Shown: positions 1 to 10,298, counted from the stretch's first letter. The stretch: DNA of 64,000 bases from Aliivibrio finisterrensis_A (GCF_004167675.1 NZ_SEZQ01000008.1); one strand, 5' to 3'. Made by a program: numbers and translations. The notes: generated from the letters alone by a model not told the origin.

Positions 1-126
1 TGGCTTCCTTCAGACCCCACCGTTGGCCAGTGACGCCCTTGCCATTCAGATTGTCTTCCCCTTAGTCGGGGTGACTCTGCTTTCTTGCAAGCAGACGGGT
101 TTGCCAGCTTTGCTGGGCAAACAAAA
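1..126. other. GC-rich structured stretch, possible end of a mobile element
   Basis: This stretch is clearly richer in G and C than the rest of the window and contains several short inverted repeats, for example CCCC-TTAGT-CGGGG near 57-70, GCTTTCTTGCAAGC near 79-92 and TTTGCCAGC-TTT-GCTGGGCAAA near 100-121. I see no convincing coding frame. It reads like the non-coding end of an insertion sequence or group II intron whose body lies left of the window, but I cannot name the family. A structured RNA gene is the alternative. Confidence 0.3.
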
Positions 127-158
127 AAGCCCAAACAGCTGCAATGCTATTTGGGCTT
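127..158 (-). terminator. Rho-independent terminator of the molybdoenzyme gene
   Basis: AAGCCCAAA (127-135) pairs with TTTGGGCTT (150-158). Read on the minus strand the hairpin is followed by a run of T. It lies 24 bases past the stop of the minus-strand molybdoenzyme gene. Confidence 0.75.
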
Positions 159-182
159 AAATAAAACGGGAACTCACTTACA

Positions 183-2831
183 TTATTGTGCGTCTTTAGC
201 GTTAGCTTCTAAAAAGGCCATCACCTCTTCTCGCTCTAGTGGATTTAATCCTGCTCGAGGAAACATACTTTTAGTGATCCCATGCCATTGCGTTTTTGTA
301 TATTGTTTGGGATCTTTAGCTGAGTGGCACATAGTACATCTTTGATAAAATAATGCTTCACCCACACTTTGTGCCTCTGCTTCCACCTCTGAACCTTCAG
401 ATCCTAATGTCGTATTCACTTTATCAATCCGAATATCCGTTTCGGCGGTGACTATCCTTGGAGGTTCAAAAGCAAGGTTAGATGACTCTGGATCACGGCA
501 TCGTTGAAGATAAGCTAAACAAGTATTCGCGCTATTTGCCTGACTTAAATCACTGCATGCTTGACTTGACGTTAACACATTAATAGAGCCACTATTACAG
601 CGCCCTTGGCTATCAAATTGCAGCCACGCGCCTTCTTCTAAGCTAATCACACCCGTCATAATCTGATCAGAGACTTTCGCCCCAGCGATCACTCGACCAC
701 GTTCATTAAATATTTCAACTAATTGACCTGAACGAATACCGTGTTTCTCTGCATCTTTATCATTAATCAGTACGTATTGTCGTCCTTGAACGCTTTCATA
801 TTTACGAACTTCGGTATTTGCCAATTGCGAATGCAAACGCATATAAGGGTGCGGACTCACGACGTGAACTTCATGCGGCTTTGCATTACCCAAATATTCA
901 AACGGTTCTAAAAACGTTGGCATTGGTGGACAATTTTTCACATCAAAATTCGCAATATCTTGGCAATACAGTTCTATTTTACCTGATGTGGTATGAAGCG
1001 GATTCTTGTCTGGATCTTGATAAAAATCACCATGTCTTACCCACTGATTTGCTTCTTGTGGGACTGGCAATAAGGCTACACCATTTTTCCAAAACTCATC
1101 AAACGATAGCGTTGCTGAAGACGCTTTATAAGCGCGTTTTAAAATATCATCAAATGACAAGCCATCCGTAAATTTATCTTCTACTTTGAAAATATCAGCC
1201 AGTTTTCTAAATATTTCAAAATCATCTAAGCTTTCACCGTAAGGTTTAATAACTTGGCGCATCGCATAAATTTTATCGTTACTGTAAGTTCCCCCTGAAG
1301 AGAGATCATTTCGCTCTAACGTACTGGTTGCAGGTAATACAATATCGGCATAACGAGATGATGCACACCACCATGGGTCTTGGCACACAAACGTGTCCAC
1401 TTTTTGATTAAGTGCATTGATAAGTTCATTCGTATCTTGCTGATGAGAAAGAAGATTATTACCTGCGTTATACACCATTTTTACATCAGGATAGATGTAT
1501 TCAATACCATCTCTAGTAAAGCTTTTCCCTGGATTCATTAGCATTTCAGAAATGCGTGAAGCAGGGCAAATGGCGCTGACTGGGTTTTTACCTTGAGATA
1601 AACCTATTGGTAATGCTTTACCTGATTGAGGCATACCACCATTACCATAATGCCAGCTAAAACCAACTCCTTCGCCCGGTTTACCAATTTTACCTAACAT
1701 GGCTGCAAAGTTAATGATTGCCCAATGAATCATCTCACCATGGTCAGCTCTTTGTAATGACCAGCCCGATGCGAACTGAGTTTTGCTGGTTGCAAACGTG
1801 ATCGCCATTTTCTGAATATCTTCAACAGAAATACCGGTGATCTTTGCTGCCCATTCTGGTGACTTAACTACCCCATCCGTTTTACCCATCAGGTGATCAA
1901 TGTACTTATCTGCACCAACGGTGTAGCGGTCTAAATAAGAGATATCATGAAGGTCATTACTATATACATGCTGCGCCATGGCTAAGAATAAAGCGGTATC
2001 GGTATTAGGCACAATTTTAACCCATTCCGCATCTAATTCATCGTCTGTTCGTGTTCGTTGTGGATTGATTGAAATGAATTTGATGCCATCTTCTGCAAAT
2101 TGCTTCCAATGTGGGTACATTTGATGATCGGCAACTCGAAACTCAATGCGATTATTTTTCCAAGGATCACAGCCGATTAGTACAAATATCTCGGTATTAT
2201 CTTTTATGACAGGCCACGCAGTTTGTGGTGAGTACACTTCCATATCACCAATAACATGAGGAAGGATAACCTGAGAGGCACCACCTGAATAGTCGCCCGT
2301 AGTCGTACTTTGTCCACCAATTAGATTAAAGAACCGACCTTGTAGTACTTGAGGTCTCATTAAGCCTGCGTGCGACCAACCACCATAGGAGCTGCTAAAG
2401 ATAGCCTCATTACCATGATCTGTTGCCGTTGTTTGAATGGCGTCTGCCACTAGAGATAATGCGGTTTCCCAACTCACTCTCACAAAAGGTTCTTTTCCAC
2501 GTAAATGTGGTTTGGTATCACCTTTAGGATCTGCGAGATAAGATGCCCTTACCATTGGGTATTTAACACGAGTTTTATCGTAGACTCGACCAATCAACCC
2601 TTCAGTTAGCATTTCGGTAGGCATTGCATCGAGCTCTTTACGAGGCTGAATACCAAGAAGAACACCAGCTTTAACAATCGCGTTAAATGGTCCCCAATGA
2701 CTGGCGTGTGGAATAACCTCGACATCTTCATCATCAAAGAATTTCGAAGCTGGATAAACCATTAAACCACCACCCGCAACAACAGCAGTAGCAATGGATG
2801 TTTTTAAAAAAGTACGTCGAGAAATAGCCAT
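183..2831 (-). CDS. Periplasmic TMAO/DMSO/biotin-sulfoxide reductase-type molybdoenzyme with C-terminal haem c domain
   Basis: This 882-residue protein belongs to the DMSO reductase family, which reduces N- and S-oxides at a bis-MGD molybdenum centre. The N-terminus carries a Tat signal (SRRTFLK at residues 4-10 and a hydrophobic stretch), so it should be exported folded. The motif GDYSGGASQ (about 179-187) places the predicted Mo ligand at Ser182, as in TorA/DorA/BisC rather than in Cys or SeCys formate dehydrogenases. There is no N-terminal iron-sulfur motif, also as in TorA. After the usual end of the catalytic chain there is an extra segment with a haem-c attachment motif CTMCH (832-836), resembling the monohaem domain at the end of TorC/TorY. 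The enzyme therefore seems to carry its own electron-entry haem. No torC-like or torD-like gene is adjacent. The substrate is uncertain; TMAO is the likeliest in a marine vibrio. Confidence 0.85.
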   Translation of the reverse strand: MAISRRTFLKTSIATAVVAGGGLMVYPASKFFDDEDVEVIPHASHWGPFNAIVKAGVLLGIQPRKELDAMPTEMLTEGLIGRVYDKTRVKYPMVRASYLADPKGDTKPHLRGKEPFVRVSWETALSLVADAIQTTATDHGNEAIFSSSYGGWSHAGLMRPQVLQGRFFNLIGGQSTTTGDYSGGASQVILPHVIGDMEVYSPQTAWPVIKDNTEIFVLIGCDPWKNNRIEFRVADHQMYPHWKQFAEDGIKFISINPQRTRTDDELDAEWVKIVPNTDTALFLAMAQHVYSNDLHDISYLDRYTVGADKYIDHLMGKTDGVVKSPEWAAKITGISVEDIQKMAITFATSKTQFASGWSLQRADHGEMIHWAIINFAAMLGKIGKPGEGVGFSWHYGNGGMPQSGKALPIGLSQGKNPVSAICPASRISEMLMNPGKSFTRDGIEYIYPDVKMVYNAGNNLLSHQQDTNELINALNQKVDTFVCQDPWWCASSRYADIVLPATSTLERNDLSSGGTYSNDKIYAMRQVIKPYGESLDDFEIFRKLADIFKVEDKFTDGLSFDDILKRAYKASSATLSFDEFWKNGVALLPVPQEANQWVRHGDFYQDPDKNPLHTTSGKIELYCQDIANFDVKNCPPMPTFLEPFEYLGNAKPHEVHVVSPHPYMRLHSQLANTEVRKYESVQGRQYVLINDKDAEKHGIRSGQLVEIFNERGRVIAGAKVSDQIMTGVISLEEGAWLQFDSQGRCNSGSINVLTSSQACSDLSQANSANTCLAYLQRCRDPESSNLAFEPPRIVTAETDIRIDKVNTTLGSEGSEVEAEAQSVGEALFYQRCTMCHSAKDPKQYTKTQWHGITKSMFPRAGLNPLEREEVMAFLEANAKDAQ

Positions 2832-3040
2832 AATACATTCCGTAGTTTTAGTTACTTATCAATACTAATGATTCGATAAATAATTCATTGGGAACATAGT
2901 AAACCCTTAAAGATTCATTTTAAATACACATTTAGGGCTGGGGAAATCATACTATTACATAAAACATGAATTATCAGAAGTTAACAACTTTAGACTGCAT
3001 ATTCTCTAATTTTAACAACGTAATTATGAACTTCTAAATA

Positions 3041-4558
3041 TTAAAAGAATGATTCCATTTTTGATGAATAGCAAGTGACCCCTTTCCTTAATAAATTATT
3101 CTTGGGCCTATCTGCTCGCCCCGTTACCTTTTCTTTTAATTCACGCCATGCAGATTGTGCTAACAGGCGACGACTTAATGGGGATTGTTCCGCAATATAC
3201 TCATTTTTAAATATGGCTATCACCTCTTGAGTTTCGTATATGCCAAGCACCTTCATATTAATTGCGGGAACATCGAATTCAAAGCTTCCCTGCTCTATTT
3301 CTAATGGCGCCTCTTCTGCCTCCCAAAGGTTGATTTTATCTCCACAGAAGAGTGCTACATTGAGGGCTCTCAATGACCATAAACTGCTGGCAGGTCCACT
3401 GTAGTTATCTACCAAACGGACATCTTCATCAAACATCCCTTGTGTGGGTAATCCTGCTTTTAGAGATCCATGTCTAATAAAATATTTAAGATTACAGTGA
3501 AAAGCTCTTTTGGCTTCACCAACAGAAATGTTATTACTTCGTAAATCGACAGCAGCTAATAATGGTGCAGCAGCAGCTAAGCGATAACATGCACTCCTCC
3601 CAAAAAACGGTAAGCCTTTCTCTGTAAAGAAATATCGATAATTGCCGACAAAATCAGACAATACATTTTTTATAAAATCAGAATCAAAATCAGGATTAAT
3701 CTGGGTGAACCAATATAAACTGTAATGAAAAGCCCATGCATTATAGTAGTCGTAATTTCCTTTTGCTCCATCACGAAACCACCCATCACCAACATAAAAC
3801 TCTTTTACTCTTTCGTATTTTTTATATTGGACTTCATCTTCACCGGTTAACGCTTTTAATACGAGTTGCACAGTAAGTACAAACAAATGCCAATTATTAT
3901 CTACGGTTTCACACTGATTAACCTGTTTAAACCAGGTTACGATTTGACACTTTTCATTGTTTGAAAAACAATCCCACACCCATTCTTTACTCAGCCATAA
4001 TGCTAAAGCTAAATCTGCACTCTCGCAGACTCTCTGATCACAATGGTGCAGCGTTCCCCAGTAGCCTTTATGTTGTGGATTAGTTCCTGCTAAAAAGGCT
4101 TTACGTAAAACCTCTGGTACTAAAATGGGTTGTTGGTTTAACCCGATAATAATCGTATTAGATTTCCCGTTAGCGTGTAACCACGCAGCTAATGTTGGTA
4201 GCGTTCGACTCGTTCCCTCCATCGCATCTGTTCTTGCTGTTTGCTGACTTGGTCTTCCTGGATAATAAGCATGGCTATAATCCCATACTGAGTAATGAAC
4301 AAACGCCTCTGAAATATAACTAACAATGAAATCACATTGTTGTTTTAAAACTGTATTTTCATCTGAAAGAAGGTTTTTTATATATTCATCATGTTGCGTA
4401 TATGCTGGCTTTTTATTTTTGTATCTAATGATATTTTCTTTAATCGATGTTACATACATCATTACATTTGGGTGTTCATAAGCAATGGTTGGCCGAGCCG
4501 TTTCTCTTATCTGTTTTGGTTGATATAAAAGCGTTGGATTTTCTGCTTTTTGCTTCAT
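3041..4558 (-). CDS. DUF2264 family protein, probable glycan-degradation accessory enzyme
   Basis: The 505-residue sequence matches the DUF2264 family as I know it, a cytoplasmic-looking alpha-helical protein rich in aromatic residues (for example GYWGTLHHCDQR near residue 165, DGWFRDGAKGNYDYYNAWAFHY near 258-279 and GLPFFGRSACYRLAAAAPLLA near 318-338). Such proteins are found beside polysaccharide lyases and unsaturated-uronyl hydrolases and are predicted to be alpha/alpha-toroid enzymes acting on oligosaccharides. I see no signal peptide. It follows the sulfatase gene on the same strand but behind a terminator-like hairpin, so it may be partly independently transcribed. The exact reaction is unknown. 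A second unsaturated-glycuronyl hydrolase or a lyase is possible. Confidence 0.7.
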   Translation of the reverse strand: MKQKAENPTLLYQPKQIRETARPTIAYEHPNVMMYVTSIKENIIRYKNKKPAYTQHDEYIKNLLSDENTVLKQQCDFIVSYISEAFVHYSVWDYSHAYYPGRPSQQTARTDAMEGTSRTLPTLAAWLHANGKSNTIIIGLNQQPILVPEVLRKAFLAGTNPQHKGYWGTLHHCDQRVCESADLALALWLSKEWVWDCFSNNEKCQIVTWFKQVNQCETVDNNWHLFVLTVQLVLKALTGEDEVQYKKYERVKEFYVGDGWFRDGAKGNYDYYNAWAFHYSLYWFTQINPDFDSDFIKNVLSDFVGNYRYFFTEKGLPFFGRSACYRLAAAAPLLAAVDLRSNNISVGEAKRAFHCNLKYFIRHGSLKAGLPTQGMFDEDVRLVDNYSGPASSLWSLRALNVALFCGDKINLWEAEEAPLEIEQGSFEFDVPAINMKVLGIYETQEVIAIFKNEYIAEQSPLSRRLLAQSAWRELKEKVTGRADRPKNNLLRKGVTCYSSKMESFF

Positions 4559-4585
4559 TTTTTATACTCCTCTTAAAAACGAAAA

Positions 4586-4615
4586 AAGCCACAAAACACA
4601 GAGGTTATGTGGCTT
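4586..4615 (-). terminator. Terminator between the sulfatase and DUF2264 genes
   Basis: AAGCCACA (4586-4593) pairs with TGTGGCTT (4608-4615). On the minus strand the hairpin is followed by TTTT. It lies just beyond the sulfatase stop codon and just upstream of the DUF2264 start, so it should attenuate read-through. Confidence 0.65.
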
Positions 4616-4630
4616 AAACAAAGTGCTGAT

Positions 4631-6244
4631 TTACTCTTTTGCAGATTCAGTTAAAACTTGATAACGATCTTGACCCCACGCGACTGGTTTTGGTTTGTCT
4701 TTAATCCAGTTATAAAAGGCGTTTTTCATCTCTTTTACTTTCTCTGGGTATTTTTTAGCTAAATCAATCGACTCAGACGGATCTTCTTTATCATTGAATA
4801 ACTTAACTTTATTTGAGCCATCATCATAGAAATATAAAGCCCAATCTTGATCGCGAATAGCCCATGATCCTTTAGACAGTTTTTCTAAATTTGGATTATC
4901 AGGAATCGTATTCGTTTCATAAGTAATCCACTTCCAATAGCCGTACCAGAACGCATCATTTTCCTCGCTATAATGTTTCGCTCCTGGGCCTGCCCAATAT
5001 AAATATTGATGCGGAGAGCTCTCTGTTTTCCCTTCCAATACCGGCATGATATCTCTACCATCAACCTGCATATCTTTTGGAATATCAATTCCTGCAGCAG
5101 CTAGCGCTGTTGGTAGGATATCGAGTGCAGAAATTAATGAATCGCTTTCACCGCCAGCAGGAATATGTTTTGGCCAATAAGCAACAAATGGAACTCTTAC
5201 ACCGCCATTGTACATTTGTCCTTTAAAGCCTTTATCCATCCCGTTCATTGGCATTGGTGACTCATGTACGGCACCATTATCAGACAAGAAGAAGATGATT
5301 GTGTTATCTAACTCCCCTTTCTTCTCTAGGTTATCCATGATGAGTCCAAGGCTTTCATCCGCCGCATTAATAGCAGCAAAATACTTATCGGCCTCTACAT
5401 TACCGGTATTAAATCTATCCATGTATTTCGCAGGAGATGCTTCTTCTAACGGAATATGAGGCACGCTAAATGCGAGATTAACAAAGAAAGGTTTATCGCC
5501 ACTTTCATCGATAAACTTCAACGCTTGATCAGTTAAGTTATGCGTTAAATAACCCGGAGCTGAGATGTTTTTTCCGTTCTGCCAAATTGCAGGAGAGTCC
5601 CATAAAGCAGCACCAGATGCATAAAAACTATAAGAATAATCAAAACCACGATCTTCTGGTCCATAACCTTCGGGTGTTACTGTTATTTGATTATCATGGT
5701 AATCACGGGTGCGTTTATCTTCATCAACTAGATTCTTCCCTGCAATTTTAGCATTATGCCATTTACCAATCGTCGCCGTTCGGTAACCATTTTCTTGGAA
5801 AAGGGCTGGCAATAGTTTGATATCAAGTGGGATGCCCAATTTAGCATCATCATTACTATACGTACCAAAACTGGTTGGGTGACGGCCTGTAAAAATGCCC
5901 GCACGTGATGGGCCACATACAGGATGAGCCACAAACGCGTTGGTCATTTTTATGCCATTCGCCGCCAGTTTTTCAACATTTGGCATCGCTCGTTGTGCGG
6001 CATCGATCATCTTATCCAAATCGCCCTGATAACGAACAGGTACAGATCGTTTCGCTAACTCTGTTTTATCTAAACTGTCTAGGGCAAAGTTAAGTTGGCC
6101 CGTACCTAAATCATCCATCACGACAAGTAACACGTTAGGTTGTTCAGGATTTTGATTTGCAGCATAAGAAAGCGAAGGTGCAGCTACACAGGCAGCAGCA
6201 ACTAGGCTTGCAATTACTGTCTTCTTCGATGAGGACAGGTTCAT
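4631..6244 (-). CDS. Secreted FGly-type sulfatase, probably acting on a sulfated glycosaminoglycan
   Basis: This 537-residue type I sulfatase has a Sec signal peptide (hydrophobic residues about 9-28, AXA-like site before AANQN). The sulfatase signature CGPSR begins at Cys110 and is followed by AGIFTGRHP, so Cys110 would be oxidised to formylglycine. Other conserved metal-binding pieces are VVMDDLG near 41-47, GKWH, and FFLSDNGA further on. The maturase gene lies directly upstream on the same strand, 40 bases away, which fits a two-gene unit. With the lyase and KdgM-like porin nearby, the likely substrate is chondroitin or dermatan sulfate oligosaccharide. Which position is desulfated cannot be read from the sequence. 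Confidence 0.88.
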   Translation of the reverse strand: MNLSSSKKTVIASLVAAACVAAPSLSYAANQNPEQPNVLLVVMDDLGTGQLNFALDSLDKTELAKRSVPVRYQGDLDKMIDAAQRAMPNVEKLAANGIKMTNAFVAHPVCGPSRAGIFTGRHPTSFGTYSNDDAKLGIPLDIKLLPALFQENGYRTATIGKWHNAKIAGKNLVDEDKRTRDYHDNQITVTPEGYGPEDRGFDYSYSFYASGAALWDSPAIWQNGKNISAPGYLTHNLTDQALKFIDESGDKPFFVNLAFSVPHIPLEEASPAKYMDRFNTGNVEADKYFAAINAADESLGLIMDNLEKKGELDNTIIFFLSDNGAVHESPMPMNGMDKGFKGQMYNGGVRVPFVAYWPKHIPAGGESDSLISALDILPTALAAAGIDIPKDMQVDGRDIMPVLEGKTESSPHQYLYWAGPGAKHYSEENDAFWYGYWKWITYETNTIPDNPNLEKLSKGSWAIRDQDWALYFYDDGSNKVKLFNDKEDPSESIDLAKKYPEKVKEMKNAFYNWIKDKPKPVAWGQDRYQVLTESAKE

Positions 6245-6284
6245 TGTTTACTCCTTGTTATTATTTTCAATTTATCGTGTTGCG

Positions 6285-7517
6285 TTAAATACGTAGGGTA
6301 TTTTTAATCAGAGGTACTGCATCAATCGCGGTTCCTCCTTGTTGAATTTCTTGAGACATTAAATGCATGGCAGGTGCGGTTTGCGTAAAAATTTGCTGAT
6401 AGGATTCACAAAGATAATTGTGCTTATGCTTTTCTCCATCAAGAGAAACGAGACGATGTTTAGGGCAACCACCATGACACAAACGATACACATCACACGC
6501 TTCACATTGGCCAGTTAACTTAAGGGATTTCGCGGAACCAAAACGCTTCTGTTGTTTACTTGTTGCCATTTGAGCTAATGCCGTTTGCTCAATATTTCCT
6601 AATTTATTTGCTGGATAAACATAATGGTCACAAGAATAAACATCACCATTTGCTTCTATTACCATGGCTTGTCCACACTCTTTTGATTGCACACAAGTAG
6701 AAGCTGGATAGCCCATCCAACTGCCTAAAATGCTGTCAAACATGCGAATAAAAATATGGCCTACATCTTCTTTAAGCCATTCATTAAATATTGATATCAT
6801 GAACTGACCATAACCATGAGAAGGCACAGAGAAGTGTGCTAACTCTGCATTTTTCTGTGGTGAATAATGCCCACTGGTTGGCTCTTGGCTATTCGCATTA
6901 ACTTCAACAATTGGGATAAATTGCATATGAGTTGAACCGAGATCTTTTAACGCTAAATACGTTTCTTTACCACGTTGCCAATTTTGATCATTGATTACCG
7001 TTAGTGTATTAAACTCAACTTTGTATTCTTTTAATAATTCAAGTGCTCGTTTCACACGCTCAAACGTAGGCTTACCATTAACTGAAATACGATATTTATC
7101 ATGAACCTCAGCAATCCCATCAATAGAAATACCAAGTAAAAAATCATGTTGAGAAAAGAACTCAGCCCATTGGCGGTTAATGGCTACAGCATTGGTTTGA
7201 AAGCTATTAGTAATCGTTTTACCTTCTGCATACTTCTGCTGATATTTCACTGCATTTCGATAAAAATCTAAGCCTGCTAATGTTGGTTCTCCCCCCTGCC
7301 AAGAGAAATCGACCTCTTGCCCCTGATGTGAACGAATATAATCACGTACATAACGTTTGAGCATTCCATTCGACATATTTTCACTTGACTTAGATTTCGT
7401 CTTGTTAACCATTCCATCTTTTTCTAAATAGAAGCAATAATCGCATTTCAAGTTGCAATGAAAACTGGTTGGTTTTGCCATCATATGAAAAGCAGCAGAT
7501 TGAGTATTAGAAGCCAT
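6285..7517 (-). CDS. Anaerobic sulfatase-maturating enzyme (radical SAM, SPASM)
   Basis: This protein of about 410 residues converts the active-site Cys or Ser of sulfatases to formylglycine before export. It has the radical-SAM motif CNLKCDYC (Cys21, 25, 28) followed by FYLEK, the family sequence SWQGGEPTL, and a C-terminal SPASM part with CVQSKECG, CDHY and CEACDVYRLCHGGCPKHR that holds two auxiliary iron-sulfur clusters. I chose the ATG at 7515-7517 because AGGGAT sits six or so bases upstream and the preceding 13 codons look non-coding. It precedes the Sec-type sulfatase and is divergent from the PL8 lyase. It is the only maturase in the window and could serve both sulfatases. Confidence 0.9.
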   Translation of the reverse strand: MASNTQSAAFHMMAKPTSFHCNLKCDYCFYLEKDGMVNKTKSKSSENMSNGMLKRYVRDYIRSHQGQEVDFSWQGGEPTLAGLDFYRNAVKYQQKYAEGKTITNSFQTNAVAINRQWAEFFSQHDFLLGISIDGIAEVHDKYRISVNGKPTFERVKRALELLKEYKVEFNTLTVINDQNWQRGKETYLALKDLGSTHMQFIPIVEVNANSQEPTSGHYSPQKNAELAHFSVPSHGYGQFMISIFNEWLKEDVGHIFIRMFDSILGSWMGYPASTCVQSKECGQAMVIEANGDVYSCDHYVYPANKLGNIEQTALAQMATSKQQKRFGSAKSLKLTGQCEACDVYRLCHGGCPKHRLVSLDGEKHKHNYLCESYQQIFTQTAPAMHLMSQEIQQGGTAIDAVPLIKNTLRI

Positions 7518-7526
7518 AACGATCCC

Positions 7527-7692
7527 TATCGAAAGAATTTGAAAGCAAGGCAACAATACACGAAAGTAAATTCGGATTTAAAGATCAACATCACAAACAA
7601 ACGAAAGAAAACAAAAATAAAAAATTTGCGCTATCGATCAATAAATAATCAATTTATTTTCATTACCCTATAAACGAAAGTCATCGAAAGTA
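7527..7692. promoter_or_regulatory. Divergent promoter region with 10-bp phased CGAAAG motifs (probable AgaR operators)
   Basis: CGAAAG begins at 7530, with GAAAG at 7541, and again at 7675 and 7685. The two members of each pair are exactly one helical turn apart. Further single copies are at 7561 and 7602. The same motif (as CTTTCG) is clustered upstream of agaR, so this is probably the operator that places the lyase and the maturase-sulfatase genes in the AgaR regulon. Operator role is inferred. Confidence 0.5.
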
Positions 7693-7745
7693 AATTTTTT
7701 GATTATAAATTTCACAAATTCATAAATATTTAAAGGGAATGGATT

Positions 7746-10144
7746 ATGTATAACGCAAGAAAACATCGTTTAAATACTATTGCTCTCTCTATGTTATTTC
7801 TATTTACGGGAAGCACTTATGCTGCAAAAAATGCTGAGTCACCACAATATTTACCGAGTGATTTTGAACAAGTAAGAGGTAATTGGGCAGAAAATTATTT
7901 AGGAGATCCCACAACTGCATTTGATCAAGCACTAAAAAATATGGTGACCAGTACCAACACTTCAGCTCAAAAAAACTGGGATAGCATGACACCGCAACCA
8001 AACAGTTTAGGTCTATGGGATGACTTACCATTAATAGATAAAAGCGACACGTTAGGCCCTAATATACGTAGCTCTTACCAACGTTTATTTACCATGGCAA
8101 AAGCCTATAGTTTGCGTGATGGCAACTTAGAAAATAACCAATTATTGCTAAATGACATCATGGCTGCCATGAACTACATAAATCAAAACTTTTACTTTGT
8201 TAATCAATTAGAATATGGAAATTGGTGGCAATGGGAGCTGGCAATTCCAAAAGATATTCATAACATTTTAGTACTACTTTTTGATGATATAAAAGACAAT
8301 TACCAAACCATTTTAACCAATCACCTTAACGCTACACGTTACTTTACTCCAGACCCAACCCACTTAGGAGTAAGCTCTGGAGCTGCTGAATCAACGAATC
8401 CTAACTATCGAGAATCCACAGGCGGTAACCGAACCGACAACGCTCAAGTTGTACTTATTCGTGGCATGCTTGAAAACAATAGTGAAGAAATCAGCCAAGC
8501 CATTGCGGCTCTGCCAGCGGTTATTGAATATGTTAGCGAAGGGGATGGCTATTACACTGATGGGTCATTCTTGCAGCACTCTGATATTGCTTATAACGGC
8601 ACGTATTACTTGGTGGTTTAGGTATTCAAATGAATGCAGTCGCAGGCTCACCGTGGAGTATGGATAGCCAAACCATTAGCGCCGTTTACAATATCATTAA
8701 CCAATCGTATGAACCTTTACTGTATAAAGGAGCAATGATGGATATGGTTAATGGTCGATCTATTTCTCGAAGCGCGGAACAAAATCATGATGTTGGGTTA
8801 AACATTGTCAACTCTATGTTGTTCTATACCAATGGACCAGATAGCGATAAAAATAAACAATTGTCATCGCTGATCAAAACTCAAATAACCGATGATACTT
8901 ACCAAAACTTTTTTGATAAAATTTACTATGTATCGACCTATCAAGCTGCTCAACATATTGTGAATGACCCAACGGTTTCACTTAAAGATCCTCTGATTGG
9001 TAACTTCAGCTACCCTTCAATGGACCGTGTTGTGCACCGTAGAAATGATTGGGCTTTCGCTTTAGCAATGCACTCATATCGTATTGGTAACTACGAATGT
9101 ATGAATGGTGAAAATCTTAAAGGGTGGTTCACCGGCGATGGCATGAATTATTTATATAATGACCAACTAGATCATTACACTGGATATTGGCCAACCGTAG
9201 ATTCATCTCGCATACCAGGAACTACCGTTGACAATCAAATAATGGCCGATTGTACTGGTGAGCGGGGAGGTAAGAATTTAAATACCAATATGCAATGGGT
9301 TGGTAGCACGTCACTAAACCAGTACGGTATTGCGGGTATGCAATTTTATAATTGGAGTGACACACTAAGCGCCTATAAATCTTGGTTTATGTTTGATAAT
9401 GAAGTCGTCATGCTTGGTTCTAACATTAAAGATCAAAGTAATGGAAATAACATAACTACGATTGAAAATAGAAAGCGCTTAGCAGATACGCAATTATTTA
9501 TTAATGGTACAGAGCAAGCTGCATTGCCATATCAAGGTGCACCAACTACATTTAGCATTCGTAATAAAACACTCGCTAACAGCGACTTAAGCTACGTCAT
9601 GTTAACGCCTAAAACCATATCAATAAGCCAAAATGATGTAGATGGTAATTGGAGTGATATTGGCAATAGTAAAGGCGATGCTTCAGACTCGTACTTACAA
9701 GCGACATTAACTCAAGTAGATCAGGCAGATTATCAATATGCCCTACTTCCTAATCAAAACAATGATGCTGTACAAAACTACGCTCAACATCCTAATATCA
9801 CCGTTCTACGTCAAGATGAACAAGCACACGCAGTACAAGAGAACACCTTAAATATCATTGCTGCAAATAATTGGAAAAATAGTCCCGTTGATATCACCGA
9901 TACTATTACGCTTAACTCGATGATGGGTTTTATGATTAAAGATGAAAATTCAAATACGTTTACTGTTGCGGTTAGTGAACCAATTCAAACGATCGATAGC
10001 GTAAACTTTACCTTTAATAAACAAGGCATTGTAATTAAAGGCGATATTGACAATCGGGTGGTACTAAATGACACAACGCTTACCATTAACACCTCTGGTT
10101 TACAGGGACAGTCTTATTCTTTCCAAATAACGACTCAAGACTAA
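7746..10144 (+). pseudogene. PL8 family glycosaminoglycan (chondroitin/hyaluronate) lyase, interrupted by a one-base frameshift
   Basis: Two consecutive frames encode one polysaccharide lyase family 8 protein of about 800 residues, the normal length for the family. The first part (7746-8621) has a signal peptide (LNTIALSMLFLFTGSTYA), the substrate-site block NWWQWELAIPKDI, the TGGNRTDNAQ segment bearing the catalytic Asn, and DGSFLQHSDIAYNGTY with the catalytic His and Tyr. It then reads YLVV and stops at TAG 8619-8621. The second frame resumes at once (LLGGLGIQMNAVAGSPWSM from 8606) and continues through the beta-sandwich domains to 10144. Restoring one T in the short T run at 8604-8607 would join them. 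It may be a true pseudogene, a sequencing error, or a phase-variable site. The rest of the gene shows no decay, which favours a very recent event or an error. Confidence 0.85.
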
Positions 10145-10153
10145 ACTACCACT

Positions 10154-10183
10154 AAGGCTACAAGAATTGTCTCTTGTAGCCTT
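10154..10183 (+). terminator. Terminator after the PL8 lyase
   Basis: AAGGCTACAAGA (10154-10165) pairs perfectly with TCTTGTAGCCTT (10172-10183), followed by the T-rich TCTCTTATCTTT. Confidence 0.8.
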
Positions 10184-10247
10184 TCTCTTATCTTTCCGCT
10201 TATTCTCTATTTTATCAATATAAGTTCCCATAAATGCAAATGGCATT

Positions 10248-10266
10248 GATAATGATTTGCATTACT
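10248..10266 (+). promoter_or_regulatory. Fur box upstream of the iron permease
   Basis: GATAATGATTTGCATTACT matches 14 of 19 positions of the classic Fur box. It lies 33 bases before the chosen start of the FTR1-type permease, so iron repression by Fur is expected. Confidence 0.6.
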
Positions 10267-10298
10267 GTGATTTTACTCAACGAAATAGGATGTTTTTT

